Assembly: GCF_002288925.2 (NCBI RefSeq)
Contig: NW_022098069.1
Location: 84,525,207-84,589,206 of the forward strand
Reading direction: 5' to 3'
DNA from: Delphinapterus leucas
Lineage: Eukaryota > Chordata > Mammalia > Artiodactyla > Monodontidae
DNA: 64,000 nt
Made by a program: the position numbers and the translations under genes. Below the pieces are notes generated by a model. That model ran no database searches. It saw only the letters and a program-made list of their open reading frames with translations, and was not told the DNA's origin. How positions within the stretch are numbered: the first letter of the stretch is position 1; the number at the start of each line of letters is the position of its first letter. Positions 23,801 to 32,221 of the stretch are shown here, piece after piece.

Positions 23801-26800
23801 GAAAGGGGCTACACGAAAGCCCCCAAGTCAGACTTCACGTCGGGACTCCTGGAGCCCCTGAGACCGGCTGCCAGAGCCTGGGGGGTGGGGACAGGCGTCC
23901 CACCATGCCAGTGTGGCCCCCAGGAGGATGGAGATCCTCCCCCAGCTGATCCTGGGCTCAGGGTTTCTCAGCGGCAGCACACTGACATTTGGGGCTGGTC
24001 AGGCTTCTGGCGGGGGTTGGCAGCAGGGCTGTCGTGTGTACTACAGGGTGTTAAAGGCACCCTTGGTATGGACCCCAGATGCCAGAAGCACCCCATCCCC
24101 AGCTGTGATGAAAATGTCTCCAGACTGGCCAGACACCCCCTCGATAAAACCTGCCCTTACCTGCACGACAAAGGGGTGCAGCCCGTGGCACTGGCCCCCG
24201 GGCGTGTACAGCTGAGCAAACACCACCGCGTGCGTAGCCGTCTTGCCCAGATTGCCAACCCAGAACTTGGCGGCTTCGAAATCAGGGGAATGTATGATGA
24301 GTTCCTGCACGAGGGAAAAAAATTAAAGTTACAGCTGGAGACTGGGGAATACGCGGAATTTCTTTCTCTCTTTGACACACTCAATTTTCTCTGTTCAAAG
24401 TCTCTTGAGGCAAAGGCAAGAACAGGCTGCAGGTTATCTCCTGCGTGGCACAGGTCGCCCTGCTTTTAAACAGAGCACGTGCTGGGTCTTACGACTTAAA
24501 GAAGCACCTTCCTATGGAAAACGATGACCAGTATGTCGAACAATAAAATATACGCAAAATACCTTGGAAGCTGCCAATGCCCGACAGGGTTTACCTTCCC
24601 AGCAAGCCTCCCCTGAACACGGCCTTTGGGAGGAGGCACGGGTCCCCTCCTCTGCCTCACGCCTGCCTGACCCCTCATCCACTTCTGATTCATGACGTTC
24701 TGTCCCTCTGCTCGCCCTGTCTCTCCCACCTACAGGCTGGGAGAGATGACGAGGGGATGACACCCCACGAGCCCAGGAGCACGAGGCAGACAAGCACAGG
24801 AATTAAAGAAGGAGCAGACAGGAGGCAACAGGTCCTCCGAGGACACAGCCGGGGCCTTGGGGAGGCAGGACAGAGCACGAGAGCAAGAGGAAAGCAGGGC
24901 TGGGGGCTGCCCCCAGGAGGCGCCCCAATGGAGGGCCCGGGAAACACTCCAAGGAGAGGGCGTCCTGGTCACTGGATGGACCGCGCCTGCGGGCAGCGGA
25001 GAGCGTGTCACCTCCGCATAAATTCCCGAGGCCCCTGGAGGCCGGTTCCAGTTCAGCTTCCCTTGTTCTTGCAGGGCTCACAGGGAGAATTCCCTTCTGT
25101 AACCGGTGGTGTGTATGATTTTATAAACTGTACGTGTGCTACTGCACGAGATAATACACAGACACCCTCCCCGCACCCTCCACACTCTCTCCTCACCCCC
25201 CGCGTCTCCACAGCCCTGGCACATCCAGCTTCTCCACGCCGGTGACCGTCGGCATCTCCCCTCCAGCATAAGAGTCCCACCGGCCTGCTCGCCGCTGTGA
25301 GTCCAGGCCCTCACCGCAGCTTCTAGCACACAGTAGGTGCTCAACAAATACCCGTTGTCTAGACCAACACAACCCGCGGCCCGTGGGAGGCTCGGGGATC
25401 CTAATCTTGACCGATCTGCACTTAAGGACAAACGCCAAGAGGAACGGGGTCAAAAACAACTACCTGTCCGCGTTCCACCCAGGCCACCAGGCACTGACCT
25501 CTCTGTGCCAGAGTTGGAAGCCCCCTGTCCCCCCTACACCGAGAGCCCAGGGGCACGGGAGCCAAGGAAAGAGAAGGCCGAGAGCCAGAAAGACCTGGGT
25601 GCAGACAAAGGTATGTCGTAGCTTAAATGACGGGTAAGAACCCAAGAGGCCACGCGGCCTGCTCTCAGCCCTGAGAGCGTGGCTGACCCTCGGCTCTGCT
25701 CCCAGGCACCGCCCGGCAGCCTGCGGGGCGCCCACTGTGACCCCCGTTCACTGCTCCACTGTCCCTGCTCTGCCGGGGGCTCCTCGGGTTCATCCTCTCA
25801 AGCCCCCAGCCTGCAGCACGGCAGGCACACAGCCCACACTCGGCCCGCGCCGTCCCGTGAACGATGGCCGCGTGCTGAGCAGACACACGGGACACGGCTT
25901 CACTCTGCTGCACGGGACTCTGCCGAACCACACGACCAGCCAGGCGGGTGAAGGCCAAAGGGTCCCAGGATCCCAGCACCGTGAGAAAGTGGCAGAAGGA
26001 TGCGGGCCTGTGGGAGACATGGGGGCAAAGGGGCCCGACGCCAGTGATGGGAGAGGGGCCGCAGGATGCGCGCAGCAGAGGTCACAGGTCCCCCGCACGC
26101 CCCGTCCTCTCCACCTCCCTCACTGCCGTCCGCCCCACACACCACGACCCCATCTGTTCACAGGCTCGCCTCCTCTAGAGCACGCGCCCTCTGACAGCAA
26201 GGACCGCCAGGGTCCCCCGGACATGTGCCACGAGAATCCACGAATGCAGGAGGAGTGCCAGGACCGGAGGGGCTGGGCCACTGCCCAAAAGAGCCTGGCC
26301 ACAGGCAGGGGGATGCAGACAGACAGCTAGAGAGGGACAAGGGTCACAGGGAATCTTCTTTACTGTTTGTTCTACAAAGCAGGAGCAGACTGAACGGTTT
26401 ACAAATCAAACACCAAACCTGGTAAACAAAGAAATAAATTTTACCAAATGGTAGCTCGTGCTTTCACCACATTCAAATGCCACCCAAATCCAAACCAGGA
26501 CAGACTTCCGGGTGGGACTGGGTTTCACATCTCACAGCCTTTCTCTCCGAAGCTCCAGTGTTCTGCGTGACAGATCTCAGTCTGCACTCACGTAAAAAGA
26601 CGGGTTTCCTGGTCTCATTACATGACAACACCACGTTTCACGTGCTCGAAGCCCAGAGACAGACGGGCGGGTATCACCTACCTCAGTGGTGGGGTCGTAG
26701 TGTGCGGTCGTCCGCATGGCCTTGGTATTACTCCCGTGACTCACTTCGGTCAGAGCAAAACATCCAAAAATCTAATGTGGAAACAGAAAATGATGTAAGG

Positions 26801-28928
26801 CGAGGGTCCCCTTCGTGGAGGGGCCCTGCCAACATCCTTTCCCTTACGGCCTAAACCCCCCATCAAAGCCCCGAATCTCCATTTCCTATCTAACAACCAG
26901 TGACCTTACTGAGCCATCCTGCCATGCCGGCCGCCGGCCGCAGCTCCCGCCTGTGAGAGCAGCAGGTTGGAAGAGCTGACGGCGGCCTCGCTAAGTCAGC
27001 ACGGCGGCAAGAACGGCTCCCGGGCAGCAGAAGAGAACGGAAGGCTTTACCTCGATAACGAAAACCTAAATTCCTATAATGCTGGGGATGTGGCACACCC
27101 CAGTTTGGTAAACAACAGCCTTAGCTATTTGGTGAAAAGCCTAAAAACATCATGAGATAAGAGGAGCATCCCTACCCCCCGCTGCAAGCTTTCCCTTCCA
27201 CAAACCTCTAAGGGGTACAGGGAACAGGACGTGAGCTCACGACTTACCACGACCCTCAACTGACCTCCATAGTGAAGATCTTTGGAAGATATTTGAAATG
27301 TCTTTCAGAGCCAGAGCTGTAGATCGCTGATCCAAAGGTCTGAAAACAGAACACCATGACGTAAAAAGGTGGAAGCTAATGAGTGCCGCCGCCCTGGGAC
27401 TTCACACCCACCCTACCATGGTCCCTCAGCACCACAGCATCCCACAGCGAGGTCATCAGGTTCCCAGAGGTAAGGGCACTGGCGCCCAAGGTCCAGGGTC
27501 CCCTGAGACACAGCCTTGTGGAGTAGCGAGACCTGGGTCCTTGTCCCAAGCAGTTTACGCGAGTTACACTGAACTGTGAGGGTCCATGAACTGCAAGGAG
27601 GTGGGGGTGGGATGAGGGATGAGGGTGCAGGAAGGGCAGAGTGAGCCCACCTTTCCTTCACACAGCACGTGGATGAGGCCGTCTTCTCAAGTTCAGCTCT
27701 ACCCGTGTATTTGAGGCAGAAACACAGGCTTCACCTTTGACCTACTTTCTCCCCTCTCCCCCCGCCCCCCTCTCTCTTTCTTTCTTTCTCTCTCTCTCTC
27801 TCCCTCCCTTTCTTTCTTTCTTTTTTGGTATAAAGCAAAATTCCCAACGCTCCTGTTCCTATGGGGCTATAACTTCACAGCACTGCACTTTATCCAAGGA
27901 CTTAATGCGTAAATATTTGCATAAATGGCTGAAAAAACATTGGTCTTCTCACTAAAAGTCACAAGATCTGCCCCCACATTCTCATCTCTGCTTTTGCTTC
28001 CTATCTTATTTTCTAGAAATCTCTTTAAATGAATATTTCCCCAACGCACAGATCTCCCAAAACCTTAGAAGCAGGCAAACGCTGACAACCACGAACCCGC
28101 AAAGGCACCTGTCTGCCTCTCACAGGCTGAATGTGTTTTAGGTCCATGTGGACAGAGAGCCGTCGTGGCCCCGGGGCGCAGGGTGAGAGCGGGGATCCCT
28201 CTCCTCTCCTCTCCCGGGGCCGACTCACCAGCGTGTGCAGGAAGAACTTGGTGGCCAGGGACCAGTCGTACATGCCCAGGCACTGGATCAGCGCCAGGAC
28301 CCTCAGCGGGCTCCCCAGCAAGTCCTCCACGCGGAGGAAGTCGTATTCGAAGACCCGCTTGCAGCGCAGGAAGGTCAGCTCCCGGTACTTCTCCAGCGAG
28401 AGACTGCCGGGGGGATGGGCGAAGAGAGGGTCGTTCTCCAGCGCCGAGAAGATGTTTTTCTGGAAAGGCAGGGGGCGCGGAATGGCTGATTTGGAGGTAA
28501 AGTATGGAATGTCGCTATGCTCTGGCTTATGTGGATTTCTCGTGGCCACGTCTTATGGCCTCAGACGTGCAGTGTAACCCAGAAATGCAGGGACAGAGAT
28601 GAGAGTCCTTCCCAGGGGAGAGCGAGGGCCCCAGGCTTAGGAAGCTCCACCTGTCTGTGTTCATGCATTCCCAGCTCCCTATGATTCCCCGAGGGCCCGC
28701 CCCACCTTTCTGCCGAGGACCCAGCCACCCAGCAGACCCTGCCCGACCACGAGGGTCCCCCGGCGCCGCCCAGCCCAGCCTCACCTTGAAGCGCAGCATG
28801 TCCGGCCCTTCCCAGAACAGCGCCAGTTCCTTCCAGGGGAAGGAGGCGCGGGCGCGGGCCGCATGCAGGGGCCCCCGGGGCAGGTCTGGCAGCACGGGGT
28901 CATCGCTCCCTTCCCCAAGGGGCGCCAT
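1020..28928 (-). CDS. ACOX3: ACOX3, peroxisomal acyl-CoA oxidase 3 (13 coding exons, 3' partial)
   Basis: ACOX3 catalyses the first step of peroxisomal beta-oxidation of branched-chain acyl-CoAs (pristanoyl-CoA type): FAD-dependent desaturation to the trans-2-enoyl-CoA, with O2 as electron acceptor and H2O2 as product. Thirteen exons joined in order (28785-28928, 28229-28459, 27265-27339, 26682-26771, 24161-24304, 19349-19437, 13867-13963, 11857-12039, 10052-10174, 8385-8505, 6177-6299, 5819-5932, 1020-1135; all read on the minus strand) give 550 codons without a stop, and every intron is GT-AG. Visible family marks are [11 protein letters not shown] (residues 155-165), WVGN (195-198), [11 protein letters not shown] (327-337), CGGHGY (425-430) and CTYEGDN (447-453), whose Glu is the expected catalytic base by homology. 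The human protein is about 700 aa, so roughly 150 C-terminal residues, including the SKL-type targeting signal, lie left of the window. The match to human ACOX3 is from memory but is dense and collinear. Confidence 0.97.
2310..2700 (+). mobile_element. LTR-like fossil (MaLR type)
   Basis: It contains CAGGGTCTTTGCAGATGGAA, GGTGGCCCTAAATCCAATGA and a degenerate CTGCTGTTTTCACATCC end. Copies with the same order of phrases occur at 19537 and 38927. Confidence 0.5.
4200..4300 (+). repeat. MIR fragment
   Basis: The phrase GAAACTGAGGCTCAGAGAGG then TTAAGCATCTAGCTCGAGGT and TACACAGCTGA is the conserved core of MIR. Confidence 0.8.
5819..5932 (-). CDS. ACOX3: ACOX3 coding exon 12
   Basis: A 114-nt exon, residues 474-511 plus one base, acceptor CTCCTAG and donor GTAAGT. 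It encodes [20 protein letters not shown] and [13 protein letters not shown]. At the junction with the previous exon the protein appears two residues shorter than the human one as I remember it; the splice sites used are the only good ones nearby. Confidence 0.92.
6177..6299 (-). CDS. ACOX3: ACOX3 coding exon 11, catalytic Glu segment
   Basis: A 123-nt exon, residues 433-473 plus one base, acceptor CTTGCAG and donor GTGAGG. It encodes [20 protein letters not shown] followed by [15 protein letters not shown]. By homology Glu450 in CTYEGDN is the base that abstracts the alpha proton of the acyl-CoA; it is present. Confidence 0.96.
7588..7630 (+). repeat. ATAATGATG-type simple repeat
   Basis: Imperfect tandem units of AATAATGATG and AATAAT in an ACOX3 intron, directly before a MIR. 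Confidence 0.75.
7655..7850 (+). repeat. MIR
   Basis: The order ACACTGTGCTAGACCCTTCA, ATTCTATGGAGAAGAAAGCT, GGGCAGCTTGCCTGCGGCTA and GGCAGAGCCGGGATCTGGTC fits MIR along most of its length. Confidence 0.75.
8112..8323. mobile_element. 212-bp DNA transposon with terminal inverted repeats
   Basis: CAGGGGTTGGCAAAC (8112-8126) and GTTTGCCGACCCCTG (8309-8323) are inverted repeats with one mismatch, and the interior (AAATGTTTTAGGCTTTGCTG) matches a common non-autonomous mammalian hAT family. I am not certain of the family name. Confidence 0.8.
8385..8505 (-). CDS. ACOX3: ACOX3 coding exon 10, CGGHGY loop
   Basis: A 121-nt exon, residues 393-432 plus the first base of Met433. The acceptor is CTCCCAAG and the donor GTAGGT. 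It ends with [16 protein letters not shown]; the CGGHGY loop is invariant in acyl-CoA oxidases and sits beside the flavin. The single A at the 3' end joins TG of the next exon to rebuild Met433. Confidence 0.96.
8506..10051. other. ACOX3 intron between coding exons 9 and 10
   Basis: It contains a short CA repeat near 9051-9065 and the 31-bp C homopolymer at 9358-9388. No other repeat family or exon is recognised. Confidence 0.75.
9358..9388 (+). repeat. 31-bp C homopolymer
   Basis: Thirty-one uninterrupted C residues (31 G in the ACOX3 transcript orientation). The sequence before it is already C-rich. Confidence 0.9.
10052..10174 (-). CDS. ACOX3: ACOX3 coding exon 9
   Basis: A 123-nt exon, residues 352-392, acceptor GTTTCAG and donor GTGAGG, phase 0. 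It encodes [20 protein letters not shown] and [20 protein letters not shown], a helical segment of the C-terminal domain. Confidence 0.95.
10175..11856. other. ACOX3 intron between coding exons 8 and 9
   Basis: It contains a MIR around 10745-10935. The remaining sequence is unrecognised. Confidence 0.7.
10745..10935 (+). repeat. MIR
   Basis: AACGTATTTAATCCTTACAG, then AGAGAGGTTCAGTGGCTTGC and CCAAGGACACACAGCAGGGA, in MIR order. Confidence 0.8.
11857..12039 (-). CDS. ACOX3: ACOX3 coding exon 8, oxidase signature
   Basis: It encodes residues 291-351 in phase 0, acceptor CGGCAG and donor GTACAG. It holds SLGSLSSGR, then [20 protein letters not shown] and VLEYPMQ; the [10 protein letters not shown] stretch is the conserved signature of the C-terminal helical domain that binds FAD at the dimer interface. 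Confidence 0.96.
12040..13866. other. ACOX3 intron between coding exons 7 and 8
   Basis: The stretch from about 12500 to 13400 is T-rich and resembles, in scattered phrases, the antisense tail of very old L1 elements. That assignment is weak. No exon is seen. Confidence 0.5.
13867..13963 (-). CDS. ACOX3: ACOX3 coding exon 7
   Basis: A 97-nt exon that completes Gly258 with its first base and encodes residues 259-290 ([20 protein letters not shown], then ITPEGTYV). The acceptor is CACACAG and the donor GTACAG. A young SINE with intact target duplications lies 84 bp upstream of this acceptor in gene orientation, a distance at which it could overlap the branch-point region. Confidence 0.95.
14047..14279 (+). 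mobile_element. young tRNA-derived SINE (CHR type) with 14-bp target duplication
   Basis: The element body begins GGGCTTCCCTGGTGGCGCAG at 14061 and ends in an A-rich tail near 14265. The target duplication AAAAGCAAAGGACA is perfect (14047-14060 and 14266-14279), which points to a recent insertion. It is antisense to ACOX3. Confidence 0.95.
17329..17443 (+). mobile_element. 91-bp 5'-truncated L1 with perfect target duplication
   Basis: The insert (17341-17431) consists only of the last bases of an L1 3' end (ATTATACTCCAATAAAGATG) and its A-rich tail. TAAAACGGGACT is perfect at 17329-17340 and 17432-17443. Confidence 0.88.
18087..18102 (+). repeat. TG dinucleotide repeat
   Basis: About eight TG units in the intron between ACOX3 coding exons 6 and 7. 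Confidence 0.85.
18700..18830 (+). repeat. MIR fragment
   Basis: CACCTTACAGAGGAGGAGAC and GACCCAGGATATGAACCCAG match the MIR core and 3' part. Confidence 0.65.
19349..19437 (-). CDS. ACOX3: ACOX3 coding exon 6
   Basis: An 89-nt exon (29 codons plus 2 nt), residues 229-257 and the split Gly258. The acceptor is TGTGCAG and the donor GTGAGC. It encodes [20 protein letters not shown] followed by [10 protein letters not shown], the loop that precedes the dimer-contact region in this family. It is isolated by introns of 4.7 and 5.4 kb and was placed by similarity plus phase match to the next exon (GG joined to A). Confidence 0.94.
19537..19955 (+). mobile_element. LTR-like fossil (MaLR type)
   Basis: It reads GGGTTGAAGTGTCCTCCAAA, GACAGGGTCCTTGCAGATAT, GGTGGGCCCTGAATCCAATG and ends GGCCTCCAGACTGTGGAGAG then AAATTTCTGTGGTTTCAGGC. 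The order fits an old MaLR-type LTR. Confidence 0.55.
20195..20420 (+). mobile_element. old DNA-transposon fossil
   Basis: It contains CTAAACATCCTACAGTGCAC and ATTATCCAGCCCCGAATGTC, phrases of a common mammalian non-autonomous DNA transposon. The same family occurs in the opposite orientation at 23955-24130. Family name uncertain. Confidence 0.6.
20645..20904 (+). mobile_element. young tRNA-derived SINE (CHR type) with target duplication
   Basis: The body begins at about 20658 with the same GGGCTTCCCTGGTGGCGCAG sequence and runs into a CAAA-rich tail. The duplication AAAAAAGATGGAG is seen at both ends (about 20646-20658 and 20892-20904). It is antisense to ACOX3. Confidence 0.94.
21190..21385 (+). 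mobile_element. L1 3'-end fragment
   Basis: It contains the L1 tail phrases GTATAGCACAGGGAGTATAG, GTACACCTGAAACTAA and ATACCTCAATAAAAAA. The 5' boundary is approximate. Confidence 0.8.
22120..22600 (+). mobile_element. unidentified 480-bp insert in L1, possibly an old LTR
   Basis: GC-rich sequence without L1 character between two L1 halves that should be contiguous. The right end carries a phrase like the polyadenylation region of artiodactyl LTRs (CAAACAGCCTTTGCTTTCTC). No clear TG...CA ends with a target duplication were found, so the class is uncertain. Confidence 0.4.
23353..23515 (+). mobile_element. SINE inserted in an L1 fragment
   Basis: A tRNA-derived SINE beginning GGTAATTCCCTGGTGGTCCA at 23369, flanked by AAAATGGTTAA at 23353-23363 and 23505-23515. 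The surrounding sequence is the 3' part of an L1. Confidence 0.9.
23955..24130 (-). mobile_element. old DNA-transposon fossil, opposite orientation
   Basis: GGGTTTCTCAGCGGCAGCAC through GATGCCAGAAGCACCCCATC and AAAATGTCTCCAGACTGGCC is the reverse of the family at 20195. Its end lies about 30 bp from the donor of ACOX3 coding exon 5. Confidence 0.6.
24161..24304 (-). CDS. ACOX3: ACOX3 coding exon 5, middle beta domain
   Basis: It encodes residues 181-228 in phase 0, acceptor TCGTGCAG and donor GTAAGG. The segment [20 protein letters not shown], then [10 protein letters not shown] and [10 protein letters not shown], is the beta-barrel region of the oxidase fold that borders the FAD. An old DNA-transposon fossil ends about 30 bp downstream of the donor (in gene orientation). 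Confidence 0.96.
24305..26681. other. ACOX3 intron between coding exons 4 and 5
   Basis: GC-rich unique-looking sequence without a repeat I can name and without an exon. Confidence 0.65.
26682..26771 (-). CDS. ACOX3: ACOX3 coding exon 4, flavin-binding motif
   Basis: A 90-nt exon, residues 151-180, acceptor CACATTAG and donor GTAGGT, phase 0. It contains [11 protein letters not shown], the acyl-CoA oxidase form of the motif that contacts the flavin and substrate, followed by [12 protein letters not shown]. It matches the family at nearly every position. Confidence 0.94.
27265..27339 (-). CDS. ACOX3: ACOX3 coding exon 3
   Basis: A 75-nt exon between acceptor TTTTCAG and donor GTCAGT, residues 126-150 in phase 0. 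It encodes [13 protein letters not shown] and ends in IFTME. It is too short to show up as a long frame; it was placed by family similarity and exact splice-site fit. The donor has C at +3, so it may be somewhat weak. Confidence 0.9.
27752..27825 (+). repeat. pyrimidine-rich simple repeat
   Basis: A run of CT, CTTT and C units with only a single purine interruption near the start. In ACOX3 orientation it is a purine tract about 410 bp upstream of the coding exon 3 acceptor. Confidence 0.85.
28229..28459 (-). CDS. ACOX3: ACOX3 coding exon 2
   Basis: It runs from acceptor TTCCAG to donor GTGAGT and encodes residues 49-125 in phase 0. It carries the N-terminal helical segment typical of acyl-CoA oxidases ([12 protein letters not shown], then [13 protein letters not shown] and [14 protein letters not shown]). 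The exon is CpG-rich compared with the flanking intron, which is why several chance frames overlap it. Confidence 0.95.
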
Positions 28929-28940
28929 CGCTCCCGCCAC
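28785..28940 (-). CDS. ACOX3: ACOX3 coding exon 1 (start codon exon)
   Basis: The exon follows a TGTGCAG acceptor (exon base 1 is 28940) and has 12 nt of 5' UTR before ATG at 28928-28926. It encodes residues 1-48 and ends at a GTGAGG donor just below 28785, in phase 0. The start context GGAGCGATGG is good and the protein N-terminus aligns with the human one through the conserved LPRGPL segment. There is no in-frame ATG in this exon before it. Confidence 0.95.
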
Positions 28941-29744
28941 CTGCACAGATACACGAACCAAGTCAGCTCGTGTCCTACTCACACCATCGCCAACAACGGC
29001 ACGTGTGCAGCAGGCTGTGAAGGGCAAACGAGCTCTGACTGTGAAGGGACAACCGGCGGGGGCCACAGAGCTGACGGCCATCCTCCCAGAGAGGAGGTGA
29101 GCGCTCTGCGTTTCTATTCCTGAACCAAGGTGATGAGGCGTTGGACGGGGGCAAAGGGCAGCCCAGGGCAGGCGCTGTGAAGCACCAGGGTCCAGGGCTC
29201 TGTGTGCTACAGCCTGGCCTGAAGACACCTCGCCCCCGCCGGGCCATCCAGACCGGCGGCCCAGGAAGCCTCGCCCTGGAGTCGAGCCGGCGCTGGCCAG
29301 TGCACTCTGGCCACACCGTTAGGGTCCCCTTGAGCCCGCCTGGACGGGGGATGCCCGCCCAGAGCCTGGACGGGGGATGTCTGGCTTCTACTAACAGAGC
29401 AACCCAGCTCTCTTGACCAAAGGTTCGATCTGGAATTTTCTGAGCAGACTGGCTCCTCTTCCACAGTGCCTGGGCCAATGAAGCCAGGGACGGGAGAGGC
29501 TTGTGAACACAGACCTAGAGGGCCACCAAGAGAGCAGAGTCCTGGGCGTGAACCCCCAGCTCAACTCTCTGAGGCCCAAGGGAACGTTTAAGTCCTTCTA
29601 GTTAAACATTAGAATAGTCTAGGATGTCGGACTCTGAGTATGATGGTCAAGGTTGCTGATACACACTTTGCCGGTGAAGCACCTCTGTCTTCTGTGTGTG
29701 TGACAGAGGAAAAGATGGGAAGGGGCACATCTAACCACCCACTT

Positions 29745-29945
29745 GTGTGTCAGGGATGATGCCTCGACAGACTGCAGCTCATTTCACCCCCCAAACTGTG
29801 AGCCAAGTACTACTGGCCCTCTCGAAAGATGAAAGAACCCCAGCTCAGAGAGGCTTGCTGTCTTTTGGGAACTCCCACCGCTGAGAAGTGGTAGAGGAGG
29901 GACCTGAACCCAGAGTCTGACCCCAAGGCAAGTTCTTCAGGCATC
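29745..29945 (+). repeat. MIR
   Basis: CAGCTCATTTCACCCCCCAA, CAGCTCAGAGAGGCTTGCTG and AGGGACCTGAACCCAGAGTC lie in MIR order just before the old L1. Confidence 0.7.
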
Positions 29946-31132
29946 ACTTTAAGATGCTGGGAAAAAAATCACAGACTAAACCTAGAGCAAGCGGAAAGGA
30001 AGAAGATAAAAGATTAGAGCCCAAAGTATGGAATAGAAAAGAGAAGATCAACAAAAACAGAAGTTGGTTCTTTGAAAAGACTGACAAACTTTTAGCTTGA
30101 TTGAACCAGTTAAAAAAGAGGGAAAACACAAATTACTCACTTCAGGAACCAAGGAGGGGCTATTACTACCGACCTTAAAGAAATAAAAAGGATTCTAAGG
30201 GAATCCTATGAACCAGTGTATGCCAACAAGTCCGATACACTCCATAAAATGGACAAATTCCTCAGAAGACACAGCCTACCAACTGACTCATGAAGAAACA
30301 GAAAATGCGAATAGACCTATAACAAGTAAAGAGATTGAATTAGGAATCCATAAACGACGCACAAAGAAAAGCCAGAGGCCTTCGGGTGTGAATTCTACCA
30401 AACATTTAAAGAAGGATACCAGTAATCTACAAACCCTTCCCCCCATCCCCCCCCCCGCAAAAAAAAAGAGGAAGGAACATGTCTGTAAAGCGTTCCATTA
30501 AGCCAGTATTCCCTTGAAACCAAAACCAAAGACATCACAAGAAAACTACAAACCAACACCCCACATGAATATAGCAGAAGTCCTCAATAAATCTTGCAAA
30601 CTAAATCCAGCAACATACAAAAAGGATTATACACCATGACCAAGTGAAATTTATACTAGGAATGTAAGGCTGATTCAACGTTTGAAAATCAATTCATGTA
30701 ATACACCATATCCACAGAATAGAGGACAAAAAACACACGGTCATATCAACAGTTGCAGAAAAAGCATTTGACAAAATTGAACACGCTTTCGTGATAAAAA
30801 CTCAATAAACTAGAAATAGTTTGATAAAAGCTATTTAACCTGATAAAAGGCATCTACGAAAACCCCATAGCTATCATTGTACTTAAATATGAAAGACTGA
30901 ATGCCTTTCCCCTAAGATCAGGAACGAGACAACGATGTCCACTAACTCTTCTAGTCAACACTATACTGGACGTGCTAGTCGATGTAATTAAGCAAGAAAT
31001 GAAATTAAAGGCATCCAGATTAGAAACCTATCTCTATCTGCAGATGACATGACTTTGTATACAGAAATTCCAAAAAACGATTAGAATTAATAAATCAGTT
31101 CAGCCAGTTTGCAGGGTACAAGGTCAGTAAGC

Positions 31133-31363
31133 AAAAGTCAACTGGTTTCGGGACTTCCCTGGTGGTCCAGTGGGTAAGATTCCATGCTCCCAATGTTGAG
31201 GGCCTGATTTCGATCCGTGGTCGGGGAACTAGATCCCGCATGCATGCCGTAACTAAGAAACCCACATGCAGCAACTAAAGAGCCTGTGTGCTGCAACTGA
31301 GACCTGGCACAGCCTAAATAAATAATAAATAAATATTTTTTTCAAAAAAAGTCAACTGGTTTC
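31133..31363 (+). mobile_element. SINE inserted in the old L1
   Basis: A tRNA-derived SINE beginning GGGACTTCCCTGGTGGTCCA at 31150 with an A/T-rich tail. A 17-bp duplication (AAAAGTCAACTGGTTTC) is perfect at 31133-31149 and 31347-31363. The host sequence on both sides is L1 ORF2-derived. Confidence 0.93.
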
Positions 31364-32221
31364 TATATACTAGCAATGAACAACTCAAAAATGAAATTAA
31401 GAAAACAGTTCCATCAACAACAGCATGAAATATGATAAAATACTTGGAAATAAATTCAACAAAAGAAGTGCAAAACTTGTACTCTGAAAACTATAAAACA
31501 TTTTTGAAAGAAATCTAAGACCTAAATAAGACTGCCCTGGTGGCGGAGGTCCTGTACCCCTTGTTCATGGATCAGAAGACTTAATATTATTAAAATACCG
31601 ATATTCCCCAACTCATCTACAGATTCAGTGTCATCCCAGTCAAAATTCCAGCTGGCTTGTTTTGCAAGAATTAAAAAGCTGACCCTAAAATTCACATGGA
31701 AGTGTAAGGAACTCAGAATAGACAAAAACACCTTGAAAAACAAAGTTGGAAGGTTCACACTTCTTCTCGATTTCAAAATTTGCTACAAAGTGACGATAAT
31801 GAAGACACTGTGGTACTGGCATAAAGACAGACATATTTATCAATGGAATAGGACTGAGAGTCCAGCAATAAACCTTAACATGTAGGGTCAATTGCTTTTT
31901 GAGAAGGGTGCCAAGACAATTCAACGGAGAAAAACAGTCTTTTCTCAAATGGTGCTGGGGCAGCTGAGTAACCACATGCAAAGGAATGAAGTCGAAACTC
32001 TTTCCACACACATACACAAAATTAACTCAGAATGGATCACAGATCTAAATGTAAAAGCTGCAACTACAAACTTAGAAATATATATATAAGAGTAAATCTT
32101 TATAATTTCAAGATAGGCAAAGCCTTCTTAAAGATGATACCAAAAGCACAGGCAACATAAGAAAAAATATACATATTGGACTTCATCAAAATGAAAATGT
32201 TTTGCTGCAAAGGACACCATC

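Larger units (their letters stand above)
19438..24160. other. ACOX3 intron between coding exons 5 and 6
   Basis: A repeat-rich intron: LTR-like fossil (about 19537-19955), DNA-transposon fossil (about 20195-20420), young SINE (20658-20891), L1 tail (about 21190-21385), a larger L1 fragment interrupted by an unidentified 480-bp piece and by a SINE (21925-23553), and a second DNA-transposon fossil (about 23955-24130). Confidence 0.8.
26772..28228. other. ACOX3 introns flanking coding exon 3
   Basis: Two introns, 26772-27264 and 27340-28228. The second contains a pyrimidine-rich tract on the plus strand (about 27752-27825) made of CT and CTTT units. Nothing else is recognised. Confidence 0.7.

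Noticed and set aside
23573..24469. 298-codon plus-strand frame across ACOX3 coding exon 5
   Set aside because: It is antisense to a certain exon and includes DNA-transposon sequence; no domain is seen.
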